DNA from: 66-474 sp040388785
GTDB taxonomy: Bacteria > Pseudomonadota > Gammaproteobacteria > Xanthomonadales > Rhodanobacteraceae
Direction: 5' to 3'
Length of the DNA: 64,000 nt
Assembly (NCBI GenBank): GCA_040388785.1
Contig: JAZKBD010000015.1
Span: forward strand, 3,561 to 67,560
Shown: piece after piece, positions 43,001 through 49,977 of the stretch
Numbering within the stretch: the first letter of the stretch is position 1
How the letters are laid out: every line of letters starts with the position of its first letter
Program-made: the position numbers and the translations under genes
The notes under the pieces: generated by a model
Database searches by the model: none
What the model saw: the letters and a program-made list of their open reading frames with translations, nothing else
What the model was told of the DNA's origin: nothing

Positions 43001-44975
43001 CGGCTGGGTGCCACGACCTGGTCAAAACGTGCTTGCCGAATGAATACTGGTCGGTCGGTTGATCCAGACCGTTGTAATAGGTCTGCGATACAACGACGTT
43101 GTTGGTGGCCGTCTTCGTGACGAGACCGAGCACCCAGTGCGCCAAGTCGTCGGAATAATTCGTGGTAACGGTCTTGCTTGTGGCGCCATCGTAAGTTCCT
43201 ATTCCGGTGCCCGTTTGAGTTTCGCCGGTATCGCGCGCGAAGGCATCGAAGCTGTTTACTGAAGTCGTGAACGTTGCACCGTCCTGGGTGATGGTGGTTT
43301 GGGTGATGGGCCGAATTCGAGCGGTAATCGGATCAGCCACACCACCCAGCACGTGCCCGTATTGCGCGTAGAACGGTTGACTGCCGGCTGCCGCTTCGGA
43401 CAGATACGTGCTCGCTTGGGTACGTATCGCGGTGCCGTCGGTGCGCAGCGTGTCCGTTTGCAGCAGCCATCCGTCGTTGAGTTGGTACACCATCCCGAAC
43501 CGGTAACGCTGCTCGGTGCCGTCCGGGTTCGTGACGGTGGTGGTTTTGTATGGTGTGCACGTAGTACACGGATAATTTGGCGGCTGGTCATGGCTGCCCC
43601 ACAACCCAGCTGGGGTACTGCTGTAGCCGTACTGCCATGTGTCGCCAGTCGGCATGCCCGGCCCGCTGAGCGTTTTCTGGGTCAGGCTCATGACATCGAA
43701 GAAGTACGGCGCCAGCAAGTCGTAGGTCGGATTCGCCGGGTCACCTTCGCTCACGCATTCACTCGCGTGTACGCCGCTGCGGTAGTGCCGCAGGTTGTCG
43801 AATCGGAAAGACGCCGTCGCACCACTTGGATGCGTCGCGGTTAATGTGAAAACGTCATCTATGATGGACGTTACGCCTTGGCACCATGGCAATGGAAGAC
43901 TTTCGTATGGCGGCGGTGCCGACGGCATCAACGTGCCAGTGTAGACATACTGCCATTGGCTTTTGTCAGGAAGCGCAACCGTTGCCAAATTGCCCGAAGG
44001 ATCATAGTAGTAGTGCCAAGTACGCCCATTACTGGTCGCCGAAGCCAGCTGCTCGCCGCTATAGGTGAGCGCAATTGCGCGCCCATCGCTGGCAGAAATG
44101 CTGGTCGGATGACCGCTGGCGTCGTACTGAATTTGTATGGTGTTGCCGAAGCGGTCTTCGATCTTGCTGGCCAGCAGGTAATAGCGATTTCGCTCAAGAT
44201 AAACTGCAGTCTTGCTTGGCCCAAGATCCGATATATAAATGTACTTGACCAGTTTTGACGCGGTCCGAGTCGTGCCCACATCAAAGTAGTACTGCACCCC
44301 GGCGGCGGTCGTCATGCGAAAGCCTTCGCCAGACAATCCGCTCTTCATCGGGATGCAATCGAATACGTCGCGATTCGTAGTGGTCAGGTGGTAGGGACCG
44401 CCACTGGACGGGGTTGGTGTCTGTGTATCCAGTCCCAAGGCACTGGCATCGCCGCGACCAGGAACGTGAATGACGATGCCTTGCCAAACTTCCGCACGCC
44501 AGAAGACGCCGTTGGGACCCATGGCAGTGGGCGGCACACTTCCCGTCGAGCAGCGATCGGCATTCCAGCCTGTGTCGGTGGGATAGGTCGCGGCCATGTA
44601 TGGCACATCGACCTCCCAGTTGCCTACGCCATGCAGCAGGGAGTCGTAGGGTTGAATCCCATCTTGTGGCTGAAGTTTGATTTCAATCCTGCGCGCCAGT
44701 CGCACCGGCAGCGCAAAATTGCCCGGAACGTCGATATCGGTGACGGAGAACGTGGTAGCGCCATCGTACAGGCCGACTTCTTCTCCCGCGAAGCCGTTCT
44801 CAAGCGCGGAAATGCGCTGCGTGGCCTCGATGCGTTTACCGTATTCGACCCAAGTCGGAATACCACCTTGGTCGGAACCCCCGCCACCGCCTGGTCCGAT
44901 GCCGACCTGTGCCAACGCGGCAGGCGCCATGCAGCCGGCCACAAATAGCAGCAAAAGCTGTTTCGGCAATCGCAT
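40065..44975 (-). CDS. RHS/YD-repeat polymorphic toxin with Sec-type N-terminus
   Basis: A protein of about 1636 residues. The N-terminus is a Sec signal (LPKQLLLLFVAGCMAPAALA) with a possible lipobox VAGC, followed by a non-repeat region to about residue 270. Dozens of YD/RHS repeats follow (for example YDASGHPTSIS, YDPMGRLAEIDYP, YDARNRLKTLGFPDG, YDAQGNLASRNG). The RHS core end is YMQQRYYDPSVGRLLSMDPVDASGTDGSNLDRYWYA with DPDGR at the cassette junction. The C-terminal domain has a glycine/alanine hydrophobic patch and ends with IEVDLAGKSHGGIETPHVKV...RPATQEDI, resembling polymorphic toxin type 24 as I recall it (unverified). The start at 44975 has a GGGGA site 5 nt upstream. No PAAR, VgrG or T6SS gene lies nearby. 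Confidence 0.88.
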   Translation of the reverse strand: MRLPKQLLLLFVAGCMAPAALAQVGIGPGGGGGSDQGGIPTWVEYGKRIEATQRISALENGFAGEEVGLYDGATTFSVTDIDVPGNFALPVRLARRIEIKLQPQDGIQPYDSLLHGVGNWEVDVPYMAATYPTDTGWNADRCSTGSVPPTAMGPNGVFWRAEVWQGIVIHVPGRGDASALGLDTQTPTPSSGGPYHLTTTNRDVFDCIPMKSGLSGEGFRMTTAAGVQYYFDVGTTRTASKLVKYIYISDLGPSKTAVYLERNRYYLLASKIEDRFGNTIQIQYDASGHPTSISASDGRAIALTYSGEQLASATSNGRTWHYYYDPSGNLATVALPDKSQWQYVYTGTLMPSAPPPYESLPLPWCQGVTSIIDDVFTLTATHPSGATASFRFDNLRHYRSGVHASECVSEGDPANPTYDLLAPYFFDVMSLTQKTLSGPGMPTGDTWQYGYSSTPAGLWGSHDQPPNYPCTTCTPYKTTTVTNPDGTEQRYRFGMVYQLNDGWLLQTDTLRTDGTAIRTQASTYLSEAAAGSQPFYAQYGHVLGGVADPITARIRPITQTTITQDGATFTTSVNSFDAFARDTGETQTGTGIGTYDGATSKTVTTNYSDDLAHWVLGLVTKTATNNVVVSQTYYNGLDQPTDQYSFGKHVLTRSWHPADGTDQGGTLASVIDGKGNTTQFSLWHRGLPQAVKFADNTSKSAHVDDNGWIASLTDESGAVTGYKYDPMGRLAEIDYPSDSTNTWNATMFSFAPVNGVEYGIPAGHWKQTVQTGTGVTNTYFDALWRPLVTERYDSANIGGTRSLVVHLYDAVGRTIFTSYPVSNLGQYTDSLPGADTGYDALNRVTTVVQDTELTHPSTTTTDYLPGFKTQVIDPNGFGTTTSYYAWGSPDTSMPYQITSQVSQAATTTTIITRDIFGKPVWIARDGTTYQAFVYDGYQQLCKHVANGIVTFDAWDPAGNLAWSAQGANGFGGDTCADVTQANAAGHVVSRIYDARNRLKTLGFPDGVGNQNWTYTPDGLPYTVVTANGSGPQVTNSYLYDARRLLISEALTAGSQFTWVVGYGYDANGNLSVRFTPSGQYYYTSPDALGQPTMLGIQNVNTYVYNVTHFPDGKIASFRWTNGVTHTVRENVRGLPSEIHDTSVIDDPIPGQPNPDNDVEDLAYTYEADGNPVQITDGADGTRTTSMQYDGLDRLISASITGIANNLPAQYSYNGLGQITGVTQGTHVLTYTYDSNYTDELAQVIDNQNGTTSFGYDAQGNLASRNGVGYTFDVGNRLRNVAGEEGGYAYDAWGRRVAQTDASGTIYSFYDLGGQLIYQRDRAGGTHDYLYLGGKLVAIRDYDSGGIARVWRFQDTDALGSVIRQTDKYGNDFPDTAVVYDAWGGMHGATPQDGPGYTGHVEDADTNLVYMQQRYYDPSVGRLLSMDPVDASGTDGSNLDRYWYAKDNPYRFTDPDGRDITEALGGLFYETASFVTGNGFHGSQIVGALKDGYNGQGGGVGHALLEDAGTVSAAAGIAGAIKGGATLIAARVAAKEAVEEGGELAGGAAKSLKEQAADLVSQNGGKNRVTIESPSQKIEVDLAGKSHGGIETPHVKVSERNLNAPNQPAYNTKSAQVRPATQEDIDMAKHHLDTNGQ

Positions 44976-45180
44976 GAGCATCCCCATACTCAACGGTCAG
45001 ACAAACACGTCAGATCACCTGCATCTCCGCAATCTTTCGCGAATCCCTACCTTTGTATGGTTTAGCACTTCGTAATAGTCCGCGCAATACTCGCACTCAG
45101 ACACGACACCCGCACGCTGTGTATTCGCCAGCAAGAATCGCAATGGGATGACTTATATCTATTTGGTCATGACTTTCGGG

Positions 45181-45210
45181 GTATGCCACGAGGTGCCGGT
45201 GCGTGCATAC
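45181..45210 (+). promoter_or_regulatory. Dyad GTATGC-N18-GCATAC upstream of S10 peptidase B
   Basis: Half-sites at 45181-45186 and 45205-45210, 61 nt before the start codon, identical in sequence and spacing to those of paralogue A. It lies in the 295-nt divergent region between the RHS gene and S10 peptidase B; nothing else in that region is recognisable apart from an AT-rich stretch near 45040-45170. Confidence 0.55.
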
Positions 45211-45270
45211 TCGGACGGTTCCGGTGCACGCCACGCCGGGCATCACTGTCCAGATCATCCGGGGATCGTC

Positions 45271-46920
45271 ATGAAAGCCAATCGCCTCGCCGCCGCCCTC
45301 GCCTCGCTGCTGTTGTGCAGCGCGCCTGCCTTCGCCGCCGCGCCGCCATCGAGCGCAAGCACGCTGGCGCAGTCCGGCGCCAGCAGCAGCGGTCAATCCG
45401 AATCGCTGATCCAGAAATTGTCGAAGCCGCTGTCATCCGTCAACCATGGCAGCGTCACGGTCGAAGGCAAGTCGATCAGCTATGAAGCCGTCGCCGGCAC
45501 GCTGGTGATCGACGGCACCGGCGTCAACGAAGGCACGCCGCAGGTGGCGATGAGCTACGTCGCCTATTTCAAGCAGGGTGCCGATACCACCAAGCGTCCG
45601 ATCACGTTCCTCTACAACGGCGGTCCCGGTTCGTCGACGGTGTGGCTGCACATGGGCGCGTGGGGGCCGCAGCGCATCGTCACCAATGACGACACGCACA
45701 CGCCGGCCGCGCCGTACCAACTCGTCAACAACGATTACAGCCTGCTGGATGCGAGCGACCTCGTCTTCATCGACATGCCGGGCACCGGCTTCGGCCGTCT
45801 GCTTAGCCAGGGCAAGGACGACGCCGAGCGCGCCAAGAGCCACAAGGAACTCGCCAAGGAATACTGGGGCATCGACGGCGACGCGCAGGCGTTCTCGCGT
45901 TTCATCACTCAGTTCCTGTCGAAGTACAACCGCTGGAACTCGCCCAAGTTCCTGTTCGGCGAAAGCTATGGCACCACGCGTTCGGCGGTGCTGTCGAACG
46001 TGCTGCAGACGCAATACAACGTCGACCTCAATGGCGTGATGCTGCTGTCGCAGATCCTCAACTTCTCGCTCAGCATCGACGGCGCGAACATGAATCCGGG
46101 CGTCGACATGTCGTACGTGCTGGCGCTTCCGACCTTTGCCGCGACCGCGTGGTACCACCACAAGTTGCCGAAATACAACAACGGCGGACTTGCGCCGCTG
46201 CTGAAGGACGCCACCCACTGGGCCACCACCGATTACGAGCAGGCGCTGGCTGCGGGCTCCACGCTCAGCGCCGAGAAGAAGCAGCAGATCGCGCAGAAGT
46301 TGAGCGAGTACACCGGCCTGCCGGTTGCCTATCTGCTGAAAGCCGACCTGCGCGTCACCGGCGGCATGTTCGAGCAGCAGTTGCTGAGCGGCACCGAATC
46401 CAACACCGGCCGCCTCGACACCCGTTTCTCGGGTCCCGCGATGGATCCGCTGAGCGAATCGTCCGAGTACGACCCGCAGTCCGCCGCGATCAGCTCGGCC
46501 TACGTGTCGGCTTTCAATGACTACGTGCGCAATGACCTGAAGTTCGGCGAAGGTATGACGTTCCGGCCGTCGGTGTATGGCGCCGACGATTTCCATTGGG
46601 ACTGGAAGCACATGGCGCCGGGCCAGCGTTTCTCGCGCGGCGGCACGCCGAACGTGATGATCGACCTTGCGGTGGCGATGAAGTACAACCCGAACCTGAA
46701 GGTGAAACTGTTCGGCGGCTTGTACGACCTCGCGACGCCGTTCTACACCGCGGTCTACGAAATGCAGCACCTGCCGATTCCGTCGTCGTTGCAGAAGAAC
46801 ATCTCTTACGCGTTCTTCCCGTCGGGCCACATGGTGTACGCGCACCTGCCGTCGCTGAAGCAGATGCACGATGATGCCGCGGCCTTCATCGAAGCGAACG
46901 ACAACCAGGGCAACAAGTAA
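45271..46920 (+). CDS. S10 family serine carboxypeptidase, paralogue B
   Basis: A 549-residue paralogue of the gene at 35937. The signal peptide is nearly identical, and the catalytic motifs are the same: YNGGPGSSTVWLHMG, FGESYGTTRS, GLYDLATP and FPSGHMVYAH. Similarity runs through the whole length. A GGGGATCG site precedes the ATG. It has its own dyad element upstream and terminator downstream. The RHS island lies between this copy and paralogue A. Confidence 0.93.
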   Translation: MKANRLAAALASLLLCSAPAFAAAPPSSASTLAQSGASSSGQSESLIQKLSKPLSSVNHGSVTVEGKSISYEAVAGTLVIDGTGVNEGTPQVAMSYVAYFKQGADTTKRPITFLYNGGPGSSTVWLHMGAWGPQRIVTNDDTHTPAAPYQLVNNDYSLLDASDLVFIDMPGTGFGRLLSQGKDDAERAKSHKELAKEYWGIDGDAQAFSRFITQFLSKYNRWNSPKFLFGESYGTTRSAVLSNVLQTQYNVDLNGVMLLSQILNFSLSIDGANMNPGVDMSYVLALPTFAATAWYHHKLPKYNNGGLAPLLKDATHWATTDYEQALAAGSTLSAEKKQQIAQKLSEYTGLPVAYLLKADLRVTGGMFEQQLLSGTESNTGRLDTRFSGPAMDPLSESSEYDPQSAAISSAYVSAFNDYVRNDLKFGEGMTFRPSVYGADDFHWDWKHMAPGQRFSRGGTPNVMIDLAVAMKYNPNLKVKLFGGLYDLATPFYTAVYEMQHLPIPSSLQKNISYAFFPSGHMVYAHLPSLKQMHDDAAAFIEANDNQGNK

Positions 46921-46943
46921 ACCGAACGATCGATGGAACTTCG

Positions 46944-46974
46944 ACCGGCGCGATGCGAATCGCGCCGGTTTTTT
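46944..46974 (+). terminator. Intrinsic terminator of S10 peptidase B
   Basis: Stem ACCGGCGCGA/TCGCGCCGGT, 6-nt loop, followed by a run of T. The stem is identical to the terminator at 37624 and only the loop differs. Confidence 0.92.
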
Positions 46975-47032
46975 CATGTCCGCGTGCACGCGCCGCGCAT
47001 CGCCTACAATGCGGGCGATCCGGGGAATCGTC

Positions 47033-47726
47033 GTGACCACAACTCCACTCCACATCAAGCGTTACCTGATCACTGGCCTCCTGGCCTTCATCCCGGTGTG
47101 GATCACCTGGGTGGTGTTCAAGTTCGTGTTTACGCTGCTCGCGGGCGTCGGCGCGCCGCTGGTGAGCGGCATCATCGGCTTGATCGGGCTCGGCGCGCCG
47201 CATGCCGCGCAGGCGCTGCATCGCGATTGGGTGATTTCGATCATTGCATTCGTCCTCACCATCGTCGCGCTGTACCTGCTCGGCTGGTTGTCCACCCGCG
47301 TGCTCGGCCGGCGCATCCTCGGCACGATCGACAACCTGCTCGAACGCATCCCGCTGGTGCACACGATCTATGGCGGCGTCAAGAAACTGATGACGTTGAT
47401 GCGCAACAAGCCCGGCGGCACGCAGCGCGTGGTGCTGATCNNNNNNNNNNATCCAGCGGAAGAACAATCTCGAGCAAGAAGGCACGCGCACCTTCACCGA
47501 CGCGAGCGGCCGCGAAGTCGCCGCGGTGTACGTGCCGACCACGCCCAATCCCACCGGCGGCTATCTGGAACTGGTGCCGACCGAACGCCTGATCGCCACC
47601 GACTGGTCTATGGACCAGGCGATGGCATTCATCGTTTCCGGTGGCGCGGTGGGGCCCGAACACTTGCCGGATCTGGAAGGCAACGGCGTGCGCCCCGACG
47701 TGCCGGTCGAACGGATCGCACCGTGA
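47033..47726 (+). CDS. DUF502 family membrane protein (assembly gap inside)
   Basis: An inner-membrane protein with two helices: LITGLLAFIPVWITWVVFKFVFTLLAGV and WVISIIAFVLTIVALYLLGWLSTRVLG. These are followed by the DUF502 core LLERIPLVHTIYGGVKKLMTLM and, after the ten N at 47441-47450, VAAVYVPTTPNPTGGYLELVP and MDQAMAFIVSGGAVGP. The two parts are in different frames, and family comparison suggests roughly a dozen residues are missing at the gap. Start: a GTG at 47033 with GGGGAATC upstream is preferred; the TACAAT at 47004-47009 could be its -10 box, which would exclude the ATG at 47009. Function unknown. Confidence 0.86.
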
Positions 47727-47752
47727 ACGGCGCCGCGGGGGGCGGCGCCCAA

Positions 47753-48313
47753 ATGGATGCGCGTTGCTTTGTCGCGCTGCTTCCTGATGACGCCAGCCGA
47801 GCGGCATTGCAGCGTTGCCGCGAATCGCTGGAACGCGCGAATTCCGGCGCACCGCGCGGGCTGCGCTGGGTGGAACCCGCCGCGCTGCATTTGACCCTGC
47901 GCTTCCTCGGTGAATCCGGCACCGCGCAAATCGATTATTTCCGGCACATCCTGCCGACGTTGGCGCACGCCTTGCCTGCGATCCATGCGCGCCGCTACGG
48001 CATCTGGCCCAACCGCGCACGGCCGCGCCTGCTTGTGCTGGAACTGGAAGCGGACGCGTTGTTGTCGCAATTCGCGGCCGAATGCGAGATGCACGCGCGC
48101 AAGGCCGGCTCCGCACCGGAGCCGCGCGAGTTCCGCGCGCATATCACGCTGGCGCGGCTGCGTCCGGGCTGCGCGCTCGGCATCCTGCCCAGTCCGCCGG
48201 CCGCGTTCACCTTCGACGCCATCGCGTTGATGCGCAGCACGCTTGCGCAACCTGCGGCGACATACACAGAACTTGCGCGCGCGCCACTTGCGCGAGCCGC
48301 AACGAACACGTAG
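47753..48313 (+). CDS. thpR: RNA 2',3'-cyclic phosphodiesterase (LigT/ThpR)
   Basis: A 186-residue member of the 2H phosphoesterase superfamily. Both catalytic HxT motifs are present: LHLTLRFLG and AHITLAR. The start CFVALLPDD is typical. It hydrolyses 2',3'-cyclic phosphates on RNA and has weak ligase activity. An alternative GTG at 47723 would overlap the DUF502 stop. The TAG stop is inside a REP-type palindrome. Confidence 0.92.
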   Translation: MDARCFVALLPDDASRAALQRCRESLERANSGAPRGLRWVEPAALHLTLRFLGESGTAQIDYFRHILPTLAHALPAIHARRYGIWPNRARPRLLVLELEADALLSQFAAECEMHARKAGSAPEPREFRAHITLARLRPGCALGILPSPPAAFTFDAIALMRSTLAQPAATYTELARAPLARAATNT

Positions 48314-48393
48314 CCCGGATGGAGTCGCAACGCGACGAAATCCGGGGCGGTAATCGCCAACCCCGGATTGCGCTTCGCTTCATCCGGGCTACG
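48310..48393. repeat. REP-type inverted repeat between thpR and the beta-CASP gene
   Basis: Perfect 13-bp arms CGTAGCCCGGATG (48310-48322) and CATCCGGGCTACG (48381-48393), with a second internal symmetry (ATCCGGGG...CCCCGGAT). The AGCCCGGATG form is a common bacterial extragenic palindrome. It lies between convergent genes and overlaps the thpR stop codon. Confidence 0.8.
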
Positions 48394-48398
48394 CATGA

Positions 48399-49796
48399 TC
48401 ACACGGTTACGCGCGTTCCCGGCATCGGCAGCGTCACCTTGCTGCCCCACTTCGTTTTCAATTCGGCGGCGAGTTTCGAGCGGCCGGGATCCTCGCCGTG
48501 CACCAGGCACACCGGCGGATGTCCCGCGATCTTGCCGTACCAGGTCGACAAACCGACCTTGTCGGCGTGCGCGGACAAGCCGCCCACCGTATGGATGTGT
48601 GCGCGCACCGGGATGTCATCGCCGAACAGGTGCACGTGTTTCGCGCCCTGCATGATGATGCGGCCCAGCGTGCCATTGGCCTGATAGCCGACGAACACGA
48701 TGTGTGCGGCGGGATTGCCGAGATTGTGGCGCAGGTGGTGGCGAATGCGCCCACCGGTGCACATGCCCGAGCCCGCCATGATCACCGCATGGTCGTGGAT
48801 GTCGTTGATCCTGCGCGACGCTTCGCCATCCGTGGTGAGCGTGAGGTTGGGCAGCGCCAATGGATTCGGACGCGTTGCCCACAACTTTTTCGCGTCGGCG
48901 TCGAACAAGTCCTCGTGCCGGTCATAGGCCGCGGTGACGCGGATCGCCATCGGGCTGTCGAGGAACAGCTTGAACGCGCCCAGGTTCCACGCGTCGAAAT
49001 GCTCGGCGAAGAAATACAGGAGTTCCTGGGTGCGGCCGACCGCGAACGCGGGAATCACCACGTTGCCGCCGTCGTTGTGCGCGGCTGCGAAAATCGCCGC
49101 GAGTTCCGCGATGGTGTCCTCGCGCGACTTGTGCAGGCGGTCGCCGTAGGTCGATTCCATCACCACCAGATCGGCGGCCGGCACCGGCGCGGGATCGCAC
49201 AGGATCGGCGTGTTGTCCGGACCGAGATCGCCGGTGAACACCAGCTTGCGTGAAGCGCCCGGTTGGTCGACATGTTCGTCGGCATCGATTTCCACCGTCG
49301 CCGAACCGAGGATGTGCCCGGCGTCGCGCAACGTCACGCGCACGCCCGGCAGGATTTCCGTGGACGCACCGTATTCGACCGGACGCATCAGCTTCGTCGC
49401 GGCGTCGACGTCGTCCTGCGTGTACAACGGCACCGAAGGCTGCTGTCCCGGCTGCAGGTGGCGGTTGGCGTGCTCGGCGTCGATCATCGCGATGTTCGCG
49501 CAGTCGGCGAGCATGATCGTGGCGAGATCGATCGTCGCGGGATGCGTGAAGATCGGTCCCGCGAAGCCACGCTTCACCAGCAGCGGCACGCGCCCGGTGT
49601 GGTCGATGTGCGCGTGGCTCAGCACCAGCACGTCGATGGCTTTCGGATCGAACGGAAAATCCGCGGCGTTGCGCTCATCGGCTTTGCGATCGCCCTGCAC
49701 CATGCCGCAATCCAGCAGCACGCGCTTGCCTGCCACTTCGACCAGGTGACAGGAACCCGTCACCTCCCCTGCCGCGCCGTGAAACACGATGTCCAT
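48399..49796 (-). CDS. Metallo-beta-lactamase/beta-CASP RNA exonuclease-like protein
   Basis: A 465-residue protein. The MBL domain carries the zinc motif LSHAHIDHTGRVPLL, with VFTGDLG and DAGHILGSA further on. The beta-CASP insert (VVIPAFAVGRTQELLYFF, KLFLDSPMA) and the C-terminal GSGMCTGGRIRHHL, VGYQANGTLGR and HIHTVGGLSAHAD are those of CPSF-type nucleases (YsiA/RNase J-related). It is expected to act on RNA in the cytosol. The start at 49796 follows GGGGGATCGC. It is convergent with thpR. Confidence 0.93.
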   Translation of the reverse strand: MDIVFHGAAGEVTGSCHLVEVAGKRVLLDCGMVQGDRKADERNAADFPFDPKAIDVLVLSHAHIDHTGRVPLLVKRGFAGPIFTHPATIDLATIMLADCANIAMIDAEHANRHLQPGQQPSVPLYTQDDVDAATKLMRPVEYGASTEILPGVRVTLRDAGHILGSATVEIDADEHVDQPGASRKLVFTGDLGPDNTPILCDPAPVPAADLVVMESTYGDRLHKSREDTIAELAAIFAAAHNDGGNVVIPAFAVGRTQELLYFFAEHFDAWNLGAFKLFLDSPMAIRVTAAYDRHEDLFDADAKKLWATRPNPLALPNLTLTTDGEASRRINDIHDHAVIMAGSGMCTGGRIRHHLRHNLGNPAAHIVFVGYQANGTLGRIIMQGAKHVHLFGDDIPVRAHIHTVGGLSAHADKVGLSTWYGKIAGHPPVCLVHGEDPGRSKLAAELKTKWGSKVTLPMPGTRVTV

Positions 49797-49977
49797 GCGA
49801 TCCCCCTGCCTGCGAACGGTCACGAAAGTATGCAGGCGTTTGGCTCCGGCACAACGCGCGCCACGCATGACTTTCGGCAGGGTGATGCGCCACGCCGCAC
49901 CGGTACTGGCACAATCGGGGGCTCCGTCGCGCCTGCGCGCGGTGCCCGCTCTCCGACTCGCAACGTAAGGATGAATC

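Noticed and set aside
31209..46920. Type VI secretion locus
   Set aside because: PpkA-like kinases and RHS toxins suggested it, but no vgrG, PAAR, hcp, tss or clpV gene is present and the RHS protein has a Sec signal.
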